Positions 9,072-17,609 of a stretch of DNA of 41,269 bases are shown here, piece after piece (within the stretch, counting starts at the first letter, position 1; every line of letters starts with the position of its first letter). Origin of the DNA: an uncultured Alphaproteobacteria bacterium (GTDB taxonomy: Bacteria > Pseudomonadota > Alphaproteobacteria > Thalassobaculales > Thalassobaculaceae); contig CACHDV010000009.1 of the NCBI GenBank assembly GCA_902578675.1, forward strand, positions 1-41,269, read 5' to 3'. The position numbers and the translations under genes are program-made. The notes under the pieces were generated by a model. That model was not told the origin of the DNA, made no database searches, and was given only the letters and a program-made list of their open reading frames with translations.

Positions 9072-9818
9072 TTAATTCGTAAGCTTTTCCAAAACTTCAT
9101 CACTAATTTCAAAGTTTGCAGCAGTCGACTGAACGTCATCATTGTCATCCAATACATCTAATAATTTTAAAAGAGTGCTGGCCTGGTCTGCAGATAACTC
9201 GACAGTGCTCTGCGGCTTCCAGGACAAACCAGCTGATTCCGGTGGACCATATTGGTCTTCCAGATATTCCCGCACGTTATTGAATTCCTCCGTACTACAG
9301 ATAAACTCATAGCATGACTGGGTTGCTTCGACATCTGAAGCCCCTGATTCAACTGCGGCCTCGAAAGCCGCCTCACTAGAACCCAAATCTTTTGGATATG
9401 ATATCAACCCTATTCTATCAAACATAAAACCAACGCTGTTGGTCTCGCCTAAATTTCCGCCATATTTACTAAATGCTGCTCGAACTTCCGAAGCTGTGCG
9501 ATTTCGATTGTCTGTGAGAGCATCAACAATAATCGCTACCCCACCAGGGCCATAACCCTCATACCGAATTTCTTCATAATTTGTTTCTTCTCCACCGCCA
9601 GTCGCTTTCTTAAGCACCCTATCAATATTATCTTTAGGCATATTTGCCGCTCTTGCCGCAGCTATAGCTGTTCGTAGCCTTGGGTTCGAATCTGGATCTG
9701 CGCCAGCTTTCGCTGCCACAGTTAATTCTCGGATCAGACGTGTAAAAATTTTAGCACGTTTCTTATCTTGCGCTCCCTTTCGATGCATAATGTTTTTAAA
9801 TTGTGAATGTCCCGCCAT
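9072..9818 (-). CDS. yebC: YebC/TACO1-family protein
   Basis: This family (PF01709) has been linked to transcription regulation and to relief of ribosome stalling on proline-rich stretches. The 248-residue product begins [17 protein letters not shown] and continues [33 protein letters not shown] and [19 protein letters not shown], all hallmarks of the family and at the usual length. It is the first gene of the apparent yebC-ruvCAB-ybgC-tolQRAB run, so a promoter for the run should lie in the 9819-10000 interval. I saw no clear alphaproteobacterial SOS box (GTTC-N7-GTTC) there. Confidence 0.96.
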   Translation of the reverse strand: MAGHSQFKNIMHRKGAQDKKRAKIFTRLIRELTVAAKAGADPDSNPRLRTAIAAARAANMPKDNIDRVLKKATGGGEETNYEEIRYEGYGPGGVAIIVDALTDNRNRTASEVRAAFSKYGGNLGETNSVGFMFDRIGLISYPKDLGSSEAAFEAAVESGASDVEATQSCYEFICSTEEFNNVREYLEDQYGPPESAGLSWKPQSTVELSADQASTLLKLLDVLDDNDDVQSTAANFEISDEVLEKLTN

Positions 9819-10612
9819 CGTCTCAAGCCCGAATGAGTTTACAAAAAGTCGTTATCCAATAAGACTAATACACTATATCTTGTGTAAAGAAGAATAAAAA
9901 TACCAAAGTTATAGCTCAAATTTGGCTTTATTATGATAAAGTATCCTAGGATAGAGATGCACCACCGCCTCCCTCAAACATTGGCGGAAATGGGGATCTG
10001 GTTTTTGGCACCAACATCATAATAGACCTAGCTTTGCTGTGTTTTTTAAATTGGTCATTTGATGCAAATCTAAGCTTGCGTGATTCAGCGTTGCCTAGAC
10101 GTGACTTTTTAAGAAACGCAAAATTATATTAAAAATAAGAATGCTTATGCTCTGTAACGGCATTATTTTGAGTAACTGTTTAAATATCTATATCAAATCT
10201 CGTACTCGGAACGCCGTTGAGAGATCCGCGGTTTAAACCCTGTTTTTTCAGATGCCTCAATGAGAGCTGCTCTCAGTAAATACCCAATGCCGTCCGCATG
10301 ACCGTCGACCCCCATTGTTAGGTTTCTTTATTTTCGGTCCAAACTGTCAACCTGCAGTAAGCAAATTTACTCCATAAGGTGTCCTTGCACGCAAATCCTA
10401 TGCAAACAATGAGAATTGGTTTCAATAAAGCTTACAGTCTGACTTTTCGCAATTTCTTTATTAATATCAAGGGCATGCTATGAACGAATTGGTTTAAGGA
10501 TTTCTGGTAACCTCTTTGTGAGGTATTCGAATACTCTTTGCCCAAATAAAATCACTTTAATTTTTCCATTTTGTGCGCGATCAATAATCACAAAGACCCA
10601 GGCCCAATACGA
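9819..10612. other. 800-bp stretch with no confident gene between yebC and ymdB
   Basis: No long reading frame, tRNA or strong hairpin was recognised here. Two things stand out on the minus strand. One is a 60-codon open stretch at 9946-10128, ending in a Pro/Gly-rich tail (FPPMFEGGGGASLS), but its only ATG is at 10020. The other is a series of open runs in the ymdB frame, listed separately. The segment must also carry the promoter of the yebC-ruv-tol run. It could be a decayed gene, a leader with an unrecognised RNA, or ordinary spacer. Confidence 0.4.
10193..10612 (-). pseudogene. Possible decayed reading frame downstream of ymdB
   Basis: Directly after the ymdB TAA the same frame stays open for 44 codons (to TAG at 10480-10478), then 36 codons, then after a short gap 43 more codons to TGA at 10193. 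Fragments include VILFGQRVFEYLTKRLPEIL, LDINKEIAKSQTVSFIETN and MGVDGHADGIGYLLRAALIE. The last one could be a 40-residue micro-protein from the ATG at 10315. I do not recognise any family. Three runs of about 40 codons in one frame are somewhat more than expected by chance in AT-rich DNA, but this is weak evidence. Confidence 0.2.
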
Positions 10613-11428
10613 TTACCGATCAGGCAGTGATTGACTAAGAACTCCACCGACCCTTATAGCCTCGATATTCGTCGCCAATCCCGTCCTATCGTCACTGGTT
10701 ACAATAGTACCACAAATAGTGGCTTCGCCATCCGCTGGTTCCAGACGTGAGCCCGGAAGTTTAGATACAAATCTCTTTAATGGTGCGTCTTTTTTCATCC
10801 CAATTACGGAGTCGTAATCTCCACACATTCCAACATCAGTCTGATAAGCCGTACCCGCAGCAAGAACCATCTGATCGGCAGTGGGAACATGTGTATGTGT
10901 CCCGAGTATGGCCGTTACACGTCCGTCAAAATTATGCCCAAACGCCATCTTTTCACTTGTAGCTTCACCATGCATGTCTATAAAAATAAAATCTGCGCCG
11001 CCTGCCAATGGACTATCCTCGATTATAAGTTCTATTGCCTGAAACGGATCATCTAATGGGTCCATAAATAATCTTAGCATTACGTTTACAACTAGGATAC
11101 GGCGGCCATCGGTTGTTTGAAACAGACCAGCCCCGTTACCTGGCGTATTTTTTGGGTAATTAATCGGCCGAAGTATACGAGGTTCTCGATCAAGGTATTC
11201 TAGGATGTTTCGTTGGTCCCAAACATGGTTTCCAGTCGTAATTACATCTACACCGGAAGCAAAAAGGTTATCAGCTATTTCTACATTTATACCAAATCCG
11301 CCAGCCGCGTTTTCCCCATTCACAACAACAAAATCAGGCTCAAGAGACTTTTTTAATTCGGGCAACTTCTCCATCACAGCCGCGCGGCCGGTCTGGCCAA
11401 CGATATCCCCAAGAAACATTAAACGCAT
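10613..11428 (-). CDS. ymdB: YmdB-family metallophosphoesterase (TIGR00282)
   Basis: Members of this family hydrolyse 2',3'-cyclic nucleotides and, in Bacillus, act in biofilm and sporulation control. The 271-residue protein carries the dinuclear metal site motifs: FLGDIVG at the N-terminus, VVNGENAAGGFG, TTGNHVWDQ, FIDMHGEATSEK and GTHTHVPTADQ. The end GGVLSQSLPDR is of normal family length. Start ATG has GAGGAA upstream. It is 17 bases downstream of the 5-formyl-THF cyclo-ligase gene and probably co-transcribed with it. This order, cyclo-ligase then ymdB then yebC, is common in alphaproteobacteria. Confidence 0.95.
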   Translation of the reverse strand: MRLMFLGDIVGQTGRAAVMEKLPELKKSLEPDFVVVNGENAAGGFGINVEIADNLFASGVDVITTGNHVWDQRNILEYLDREPRILRPINYPKNTPGNGAGLFQTTDGRRILVVNVMLRLFMDPLDDPFQAIELIIEDSPLAGGADFIFIDMHGEATSEKMAFGHNFDGRVTAILGTHTHVPTADQMVLAAGTAYQTDVGMCGDYDSVIGMKKDAPLKRFVSKLPGSRLEPADGEATICGTIVTSDDRTGLATNIEAIRVGGVLSQSLPDR

Positions 11429-11445
11429 CAGTATTTTTCCTCTTT

Positions 11446-12012
11446 TTATATTACTCTTTTTTCTGTGAGAACGGCATCTAATTGGAAATCAGAGCTTTCT
11501 TTTGGTACAGCATCAAATTCTTGGACATCGTAAGCAACTCCAATCGTAAAAATCTCTCTCTTTTTCGCTAAATGACTAAGTGTAGCGTCATAATAACCGC
11601 CCCCGTAACCCAATCGGAATCTTTCTGTGTCGAAAGCTAATAAGGGCACTAAAATCCAATCAGGTTCCATCACAGCGGCATTTGCTGTCAAAACAGACGT
11701 TTTATAGCTTCCCTTAGTCATCTTAGCTTCCGGCGTCCATTTTCTGAATAAAAGCGTCTTACTTGGAGCCACTACCTCTGGAAGAACAATATCACAACCA
11801 GCTCGATATAGTTTCGCAATAAGAGGTCGGACATCAATTTCGCTCTTTATTGGCCAAAAAACGGCAATCACTTTAGGTCGTCCAGGAGACCAAGTCCTAA
11901 AGAAGCGTTCAGCTAGTGCATCTGCTGCCTCAGCAGCAACCTCATTGCTAATTCCGTCCCTGATTAAGGTTGCCTTCTCGCGCAGCCTCTTTTTTAATTC
12001 CTGTATTTTCAA
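11446..12012 (-). CDS. 5-formyltetrahydrofolate cyclo-ligase
   Basis: This enzyme converts 5-formyl-THF to 5,10-methenyl-THF using ATP. At 188 residues it has the expected size. Visible motifs are VIAVFWPIKSEIDVRPLI near the middle of the N-terminal half and DWILVPLLAFDTERFRLGYGGGYYDATL, whose Gly-rich segment forms the nucleotide-binding loop. The frame begins with TTG at 12012; no ATG is available nearby. It lies directly downstream of a 6S-like RNA, the same neighbour relation as ssrS-ygfA in other proteobacteria. Confidence 0.95.
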   Translation of the reverse strand: MKIQELKKRLREKATLIRDGISNEVAAEAADALAERFFRTWSPGRPKVIAVFWPIKSEIDVRPLIAKLYRAGCDIVLPEVVAPSKTLLFRKWTPEAKMTKGSYKTSVLTANAAVMEPDWILVPLLAFDTERFRLGYGGGYYDATLSHLAKKREIFTIGVAYDVQEFDAVPKESSDFQLDAVLTEKRVI

Positions 12013-12044
12013 AATTTGTTCTGAACCAAAATCATAACTTTTTG

Positions 12045-12190
12045 TTCTAACGGGGTCGAACGGAAGCCAAATCGACCGTTGGCAAAGAGTATCCTCTGTG
12101 GCCTGTGAATACAGGTGGGTGCCACTATATCAAGGCCACGACCTCAACAGCGGTAGCTCCCAAAGGATTGATTATAGCCCCAGAGATATA
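12045..12190 (-). ncRNA. ssrS: 6S RNA-like transcript
   Basis: The space between zapA and the cyclo-ligase gene is where 6S RNA lies in many proteobacteria. On the minus strand it folds into one long irregular hairpin: GGGG (12178-12181) with CCCC (12052-12055), GGGAGCT (12155-12161) with GGCTTCC (12062-12068, including wobbles), ACCG and TTG with CAACGGT (12075-12081), then an asymmetric open region, then GTGGCCT (12133-12139) with AGGCCAC (12098-12104). A large central bubble flanked by helices is the hallmark of 6S RNA, which mimics an open promoter and holds sigma70-RNA polymerase. A TATAAT lies within the 5' portion, so the exact 5' end is uncertain. Ends are approximate. Confidence 0.65.
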
Positions 12191-12229
12191 TCAACCTGTC
12201 GCATCGTCTAGCAACCGTCCGATCTAAAT

Positions 12230-12550
12230 CTACGCTTGTTCGACCTGGTCAGCAATATTTTCTATTCTTTTTGTTATTTCTTGCAGAGCGAGTACCGTAT
12301 CTTGCTGATTAGTATTATCCTTTAATTCTTGCGAGGAAACCGCTTCATTTTTCAAATCTACTAACTCGTCAGCTATAATCAATGCTGCCATCACCAATAA
12401 GCGATTGCTGCCCACCTGGCCTATTTGATTAACTAAGCCTAAAACCTTTTCATCAACCATTGCCGCTAGGTCAACTAATCGGTCTTCTTGCCCGTCCTCA
12501 CAAGCTATTCGGTAAGACTGTCCGTTAACTGAAACATCAACCTGAGCCAA
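12230..12550 (-). CDS. zapA: Cell division protein ZapA
   Basis: ZapA promotes bundling of FtsZ filaments at the division site. The 106-residue protein has the family pattern: an N-terminal strand pair (QVDVSVNGQSYRIACEDGQEDRL), then VDLAAMVDEKVLGL, then LLVMAALIIADELVDLK and a C-terminal coiled coil. Start is TTG at 12550, preceded by GGAGG; the codon is three bases after the stop of the upstream coiled-coil gene. Confidence 0.93.
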   Translation of the reverse strand: MAQVDVSVNGQSYRIACEDGQEDRLVDLAAMVDEKVLGLVNQIGQVGSNRLLVMAALIIADELVDLKNEAVSSQELKDNTNQQDTVLALQEITKRIENIADQVEQA

Positions 12551-12553
12551 CGA

Positions 12554-12775
12554 TCAATCCTCCGCAAGATCTATCAATTTGCTTATAATGCTATCTAAGG
12601 AATTTTTTACACTTAACAATGCCTCTTCCAATTCATGTTGTCTAGACAAAGCGGCTTTCAACTCATCAATTTGTTGTAATTGCTCTACCCGACGAACTGT
12701 TCGCGATTGCATTTTTTGCTCAAGTTCCAGAACAACTTGCTTGAGACTATTAACAGCTTCATCAACACCAGTCAT
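12554..12775 (-). CDS. Small coiled-coil protein, DUF4164-like, upstream of zapA
   Basis: This 73-residue protein is almost entirely heptad-patterned (VNSLKQVVLELEQKMQ, VEQLQQIDELKAALSRQHEL, LDSIISKLIDL). Alphaproteobacteria commonly encode a short DUF4164 coiled-coil protein directly before zapA. Tight linkage suggests a role with ZapA at the division ring, but no function is known. The ATG at 12775 has GGGAAAG upstream. Confidence 0.75.
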   Translation of the reverse strand: MTGVDEAVNSLKQVVLELEQKMQSRTVRRVEQLQQIDELKAALSRQHELEEALLSVKNSLDSIISKLIDLAED

Positions 12776-12988
12776 TTCTAGCTTTCCCGGTTACGCTTCT
12801 TGTTTAAAAGCTTTTCTTGGATTATGTAGCAAATAGCTTTATCGTCAACCAAGTGTACGAAAAGAATTCAACTTATCAAGATGGACAACACGGACTAATT
12901 GCATTATTCAAAATGCCAATCATACGTCTTTGCCCCAATCGCCGATTGACCATCCTGAAAAACCCTTACTAGAGGAGCGTCACTAAAA

Positions 12989-14989
12989 GTGATCAATAAA
13001 AACTTAGATACAAATACCTACTCTGAAATGGCAAATGCTATTAGGGTACTAACTATAGATGCAGTTGAAGCTGCAAACTCTGGGCATCCTGGCATGCCAA
13101 TGGGCATGGCAGACGTTGCAACTCTTCTTTTTTCAGAATTTCTCAAATTTGACCCCAAAAATCCAAAGTGGGTAGATAGAGACAGATTTGTTTTATCGGC
13201 AGGCCACGGCTCAATGCTTATATATGCGTTACTATACCTCACTGGCTATTCAGATATTTCTTTAGACGAGATCAAAAACTTTAGGCAATTTGGTTCCAAA
13301 ACAGCAGGCCATCCCGAATATGGAGAGATCGATGGAGTAGAAACGACTACAGGCCCACTTGGCCAGGGTTTTGCAAATGCAGTAGGGATGGCAATGGCTG
13401 AAAGGCAGCTGTCCGCTAAATTTGGTGAGCAGATAGTAGATCACAACACATACTGTATCGTAGGAGACGGATGTCTTATGGAAGGTATAAGTCACGAAGC
13501 GGCTTCGTTGGCAGGGCATCAAAAGCTTGGCAAACTCATAGTTCTCTTTGATGACAATGGAATATCAATAGATGGGTCAACCGACTTAACAGTATCTGAC
13601 GATCATATAGCACGGTTTAAGGCGTATGGCTGGCACACAGCGTCAGCTGATGGTCACGACTTTCATGCTATTAGGTCCGTAATTTCTGAAGCCAAAACGT
13701 CTTCGAGGCCATCTTTTTTAGCATTCAAAACACAGATCGGCTTTGGCTCGCCAAATAAAGGTGGAACAGCAGCATGCCATGGCGCTCCACTCGGCGCAGA
13801 GGAAATAGCACTAGTAAGGTCGACTTTAAATTGGTCTGAAGAACCGTTTATAATACCCGAATCAATTATTGTTGCTTGGAGAAACTTAGGTGAAAAAGGA
13901 GGTAAAGAGGAGAAGGCGTGGCAGGAGCGGTTAAACCAGTTAGAAGCGGGACAAAAACAAAAATTTAAAGACACTCTTAAGGTAGAGCTAGCCAGCGATA
14001 TCTTAAAAGCTTTACAGAATTATAAAATTCAGCTCGTTAATGCTAAACCAAATATTGCTACTAGAGTTGCTTCTCAAAAAACACTAGAGGTGCTTACCCC
14101 GGTGATGCCATGCTTGATGGGGGGATCGGCTGATCTCTCTGGATCAAATAATACAAAAACTGGTGATCATCAGACATCAAGCAAAGACAACCCTACCGGC
14201 AATTACGTTCACTACGGAGTCAGAGAGCATGCTATGGCTGCAGCTATGAATGGCATGTCGCTTCACGGGGGCGTAATACCTTATGGAGGTACTTTTTTAG
14301 TTTTTACTGATTATTGCAGACCATCCATACGACTTTCCGCACTCATGAAACTAAGGGTAATTTATGTCATGACCCACGACTCGATCGGACTGGGTGAGGA
14401 CGGTCCAACCCATCAACCAGTTGAGCATTTAAGTGCTTTAAGGTCGATACCAAACCTTAATGTCTACCGACCTGCGGATGCTGTTGAAACCCTAGAGTGC
14501 TGGGAACATGCACTTAAAACCAACCAAACCCCGTCTATCATTGCCCTCTCACGTCAAAACTTGCCGTTAGTCCGTCATGAAAATGAAGCCGAAAACCTTT
14601 GCTCAAGGGGAGGCTACATAATAAAGCCCTCTTCGCAACAACATACAAAAGTTACCATTGTAGCAACGGGTTCTGAGGTATCTATTGCGTTAGAAGCACA
14701 AATAATACTAGAAAACGACAATATCCCCACCTGTGTCGTGTCGATGCCATGCCTAGATATTTTCAACGCCCAGAACGAAAAGTACCAGAATTCAGTCATA
14801 ACGCCTGAATCAGATGTAATTGTCGTCGAAGCTGGTGTTCAGCAAAGTTGGGACAAGTTGCTTGGTAAATCAGGCGCGTTCATAGGCATGGATAGTTTTG
14901 GGGCGTCTGCGCCAGCTAAAGATCTATACAATCATTATAAAATAACGGCCGAAGAAATAATAAAGGTCGCAACTAAAAAGTTTGTTTAG
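12989..14989 (+). CDS. tkt: Transketolase
   Basis: Transketolase moves two-carbon units between pentose and glycolytic sugars with thiamine diphosphate. The 666-residue length is normal. Visible are MANAIRVLTIDAVEAANSGH with GMPMGMADVA, the thiamine-diphosphate motif starting GDGCLMEGISHEA and ending at the Asn of DDNGISIDG (about residues 158-190), the pyrimidine-domain motif VREHAMAAAMNG, and MTHDSIGLGEDGPTHQPVEH. The start is GTG at 12989 with AGAGGAG upstream; ATG at 13028 is an alternative. It is followed after 26 bases by gap. The 213 bases upstream separate it from the divergent zapA group and should hold both promoters. Confidence 0.98.
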   Translation: MINKNLDTNTYSEMANAIRVLTIDAVEAANSGHPGMPMGMADVATLLFSEFLKFDPKNPKWVDRDRFVLSAGHGSMLIYALLYLTGYSDISLDEIKNFRQFGSKTAGHPEYGEIDGVETTTGPLGQGFANAVGMAMAERQLSAKFGEQIVDHNTYCIVGDGCLMEGISHEAASLAGHQKLGKLIVLFDDNGISIDGSTDLTVSDDHIARFKAYGWHTASADGHDFHAIRSVISEAKTSSRPSFLAFKTQIGFGSPNKGGTAACHGAPLGAEEIALVRSTLNWSEEPFIIPESIIVAWRNLGEKGGKEEKAWQERLNQLEAGQKQKFKDTLKVELASDILKALQNYKIQLVNAKPNIATRVASQKTLEVLTPVMPCLMGGSADLSGSNNTKTGDHQTSSKDNPTGNYVHYGVREHAMAAAMNGMSLHGGVIPYGGTFLVFTDYCRPSIRLSALMKLRVIYVMTHDSIGLGEDGPTHQPVEHLSALRSIPNLNVYRPADAVETLECWEHALKTNQTPSIIALSRQNLPLVRHENEAENLCSRGGYIIKPSSQQHTKVTIVATGSEVSIALEAQIILENDNIPTCVVSMPCLDIFNAQNEKYQNSVITPESDVIVVEAGVQQSWDKLLGKSGAFIGMDSFGASAPAKDLYNHYKITAEEIIKVATKKFV

Positions 14990-15015
14990 TCTTAGAAACT
15001 TTTGGAGAATTAAGA

Positions 15016-16026
15016 ATGACCACGAATATCGCTATTAATGGTTTTGGACGAATAGGTAGATTAGTCCTCCGGGCGATTTTTGAAAGCGGAAGAGAAGACC
15101 TTAGGGTAGTTGCAGTTAATGATTTAGGCACCGTTGCTACAAACGCGCATCTTCTCAAATGGGACAGTAATCACGGACGATTTCCCGGTGAAATTTCTCT
15201 ACACGAAGATGCTATAGATATCGGTTTCGGTCCGATAAAGTTTACCTCAGAACGGGATCCCAAACAACTTCCCCATGAAGAACTAGACGTAGATATCGTT
15301 ATGGAGTGCACCGGTATATTTACAGATAGAGCCAGGGCTGCTCGGCATATAGAAGGAGGTGCAAAACGCGTGATAGTATCCGCACCGGCAAAAAATGCTG
15401 ACATTACCGTCGTCTTTGGTGTTAATCACGACAAAATTAGAAAGGAACACGAGGTGATTTCGAGTGCTTCATGCACTACTAATTGCTTAGTCCCAGTAGC
15501 GTACGTGCTAAATAATACCGTTGGAATAGAAACAGGTTATATGACCACCGTGCATTCCTATACCGGCGACCAACCAACACTCGATACGTTTCATGGTGAT
15601 CTTCGTAGGGCACGCGGTGCTGCATCCTCAATGGTTCCAACATCGACCGGAGCAGCTAAAGCTGTCGGATTGGTCTTACCTGAACTAGCGGGCAAACTGG
15701 ACGGTGCTGCTATTCGCGTCCCAACATCCAATGTCAGCTTAATTGATTTAAAATTCATGCCTAAACGGCCTACCAATGTAGAAGAAATAAACTCAGCAAT
15801 GATTGAGGCTGCCAACAATGGCCCACTGAGGGGCATACTCGGGATAAACGATGAGCCTCTAGTGTCAATTGATTTTAACCATAATTCGAATAGTGCCACT
15901 TTCGACCTAAACCAAACACAGGTGCTTGATGGCGGCCTAGTTCGAGTTCTTGCTTGGTACGATAATGAGTGGGGGTTTTCCACTAGGATGTCAGACACGG
16001 CAGCTTTCCTAACTGATATGTTGTAA
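15016..16026 (+). CDS. gap: Glyceraldehyde-3-phosphate dehydrogenase, type I
   Basis: This enzyme oxidises glyceraldehyde 3-phosphate in glycolysis or runs in reverse in gluconeogenesis. The 336-residue product shows the NAD-binding start (IAINGFGRIGRLVLRA), the catalytic-cysteine motif SSASCTTNCLVPVAYVL (about residues 150-166), HSYTGDQPTLD, RRARGAASSMVPTSTGAAKA and the end WYDNEWGFSTRM. A GGAG ribosome site precedes the ATG. In many alphaproteobacteria tkt-gap-pgk-fba form a cluster; here pgk and fba are not adjacent and efp follows instead. Confidence 0.98.
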   Translation: MTTNIAINGFGRIGRLVLRAIFESGREDLRVVAVNDLGTVATNAHLLKWDSNHGRFPGEISLHEDAIDIGFGPIKFTSERDPKQLPHEELDVDIVMECTGIFTDRARAARHIEGGAKRVIVSAPAKNADITVVFGVNHDKIRKEHEVISSASCTTNCLVPVAYVLNNTVGIETGYMTTVHSYTGDQPTLDTFHGDLRRARGAASSMVPTSTGAAKAVGLVLPELAGKLDGAAIRVPTSNVSLIDLKFMPKRPTNVEEINSAMIEAANNGPLRGILGINDEPLVSIDFNHNSNSATFDLNQTQVLDGGLVRVLAWYDNEWGFSTRMSDTAAFLTDML

Positions 16027-16128
16027 AACCGCAGATTCTCCAAAACGGCCATAGACACCCTAGGGTATCAACTGTTAGAAAACAAAAACGAAATGATTTT
16101 CTTTTGAAAATTAATTGAAGGCATAGAC

Positions 16129-16695
16129 ATGAAAATCAACGGTAATGCTGTACGGGTTGGCAACGTCATAGAACATAATGGGCGATTATGGGTTACAGTT
16201 AAGACTCAAGCGGTAAAACCTGGAAAAGGCGGCGCATTTAACCAAGTTGAGCTAAAAGACTTGCGTAATGGAAGTAAACTAAACGAGAGATTTAGAGCTG
16301 ATGAACAAGTTGAACGCGTACGTTTAGATCAACAAAAGGCTCAGTTTTTATTTCGAGATGACAATATCTTAACTTTCATGGATGCAGAGACTTATGAGCA
16401 ATTAGAAATAGATGTTTCAATTCTCGGAGATCAAGCCACTTTCCTTCAAGATGGAATGGAGGTTATGATTGAGTCATATGACGGTGATCCCTTGTCTGTA
16501 GTTTTGCCAGATACGGCGGCTTATGAAGTGATTGAAGCTGATGCAGTCGTAAAGGGCCAAACAGCATCTTCCTCATATAAGCCTGCTGTATTAGAAAATG
16601 GTGCCAAAATTATGGTCCCACCCCACATTGAGGCTGGTACCCGTGTGATAATTAAGCCCGAAGATGGTTCATACGTAGAACGGGCCAAAGACTAA
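16129..16695 (+). CDS. efp: Translation elongation factor P
   Basis: EF-P rescues ribosomes stalled at consecutive prolines. The 188-residue protein has the three-domain layout: [39 protein letters not shown] and a C-terminal OB domain with [21 protein letters not shown]. The loop tip carries Lys33 in PGKGGAF, the residue that EpmA beta-lysylates in many bacteria; no modification gene is in this window. GAAGG lies upstream of the ATG. The following SuhB-like gene is 27 bases away and probably in the same transcript, an arrangement often seen in alphaproteobacteria. Confidence 0.97.
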   Translation: MKINGNAVRVGNVIEHNGRLWVTVKTQAVKPGKGGAFNQVELKDLRNGSKLNERFRADEQVERVRLDQQKAQFLFRDDNILTFMDAETYEQLEIDVSILGDQATFLQDGMEVMIESYDGDPLSVVLPDTAAYEVIEADAVVKGQTASSSYKPAVLENGAKIMVPPHIEAGTRVIIKPEDGSYVERAKD

Positions 16696-16722
16696 CCCTT
16701 TGACAAACTTGATGGAGAGCCA

Positions 16723-17499
16723 ATGGCGACGCGAACGGCGATAATTAATGTCATGGCCAAAGCATGTTATAAAGCTTCTCGGAATCTTCTGAGAGACTTT
16801 GGCGAAGTTGAACAACTTCAAACCTCTCGCAAGGGCCCAGAAGACTTCGTGAAGGCCGCTGATGAAAAGTCTAAAAAAAAATTACTTGACGAGTTATGTT
16901 TTGCTCGGCCCGACTATGGAGTAATCGTAAAAGGTGGAGGATTAACCAAGAGTAACGACCCAAAAAATAGAATTTGGATCATCGATTCTTTGAACGGGTC
17001 AAAAAATTTTTCGCATGGGATACCTCATTGGGCAGTTTCTATAGCATTAGAAGAAGATCAGCAAATTGTAGCCAGTGTGATCTACGACGCGACAAGGGAT
17101 GAGCTCTTTTGGAGCGAGAAGGGTTTGGGAGCTTATTTAAACGATACGCGCCTACGGGTTTCTGAACGACGGCACTTATCGACATGTTTTTTAAGCGTAG
17201 ATAATATTGGCGACAGTAAAAGCTCAGTCATTCTTGAAAAACTTTTGTGTACTGTCAATAGCACGAGAAACTTCGGTTCAGAGGCACTAGATCTAGCGTA
17301 TGTGGCGGCGGGTCGTATTGACGCTTCGTTACAAAGTGATTCAAGGTTGTGGGAAATCGCCGCTGGAATTCTTATGGTTAGAGAGGCTGGAGGGTATGCA
17401 ACTGACTCATCTGGCAAACCAGACATATCTAAAGATAGTGCAATAATTTCGGCAAATACCTATATTCATCATGAATTATTGAAAACTTTGCGGTTGTAA
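16723..17499 (+). CDS. Inositol-monophosphatase/SuhB-family protein with degenerate metal site
   Basis: The 258-residue protein is plainly of this fold: RNLLRDFGEVEQLQTSRKG, WIIDSLNGSKNFSHGIPHW, SEKGLGAYLNDTRLRVS, GSEALDLAYVAAGRID and REAGGYATDSSGK. Family members need two or three magnesium ions bound by an acidic EE pair, DPLDG and the Asp of WDxAAG. Here the EE pair aligns with Lys70-Gly71 (VIVKGGG), the second Asp of DPLDG is Asn91 (DSLNGS), and the late Asp is Glu211 (LWEIAAG); only Asp88 of this set is kept. It is therefore probably inactive or altered as a phosphatase. SuhB in E. coli also has a non-catalytic role in rRNA antitermination, which this protein might keep. GGAGAG precedes the ATG. 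Confidence 0.9.
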   Translation: MATRTAIINVMAKACYKASRNLLRDFGEVEQLQTSRKGPEDFVKAADEKSKKKLLDELCFARPDYGVIVKGGGLTKSNDPKNRIWIIDSLNGSKNFSHGIPHWAVSIALEEDQQIVASVIYDATRDELFWSEKGLGAYLNDTRLRVSERRHLSTCFLSVDNIGDSKSSVILEKLLCTVNSTRNFGSEALDLAYVAAGRIDASLQSDSRLWEIAAGILMVREAGGYATDSSGKPDISKDSAIISANTYIHHELLKTLRL

Positions 17500-17609
17500 A
17501 AATGTACTTTCTTGAAAAACTGTTTTCACTAAACCCTACTTCAAGTTGATGAAACCGATCTGATTATATAGTTTACATGCTGTGAGTTTGAACTTTAGGG
17601 AGATCAACT

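Noticed and set aside
9670-9700. GGGTTCGAATC, which looks like a tRNA T-arm
   Set aside because: It lies within the yebC coding sequence and no cloverleaf can be drawn around it.
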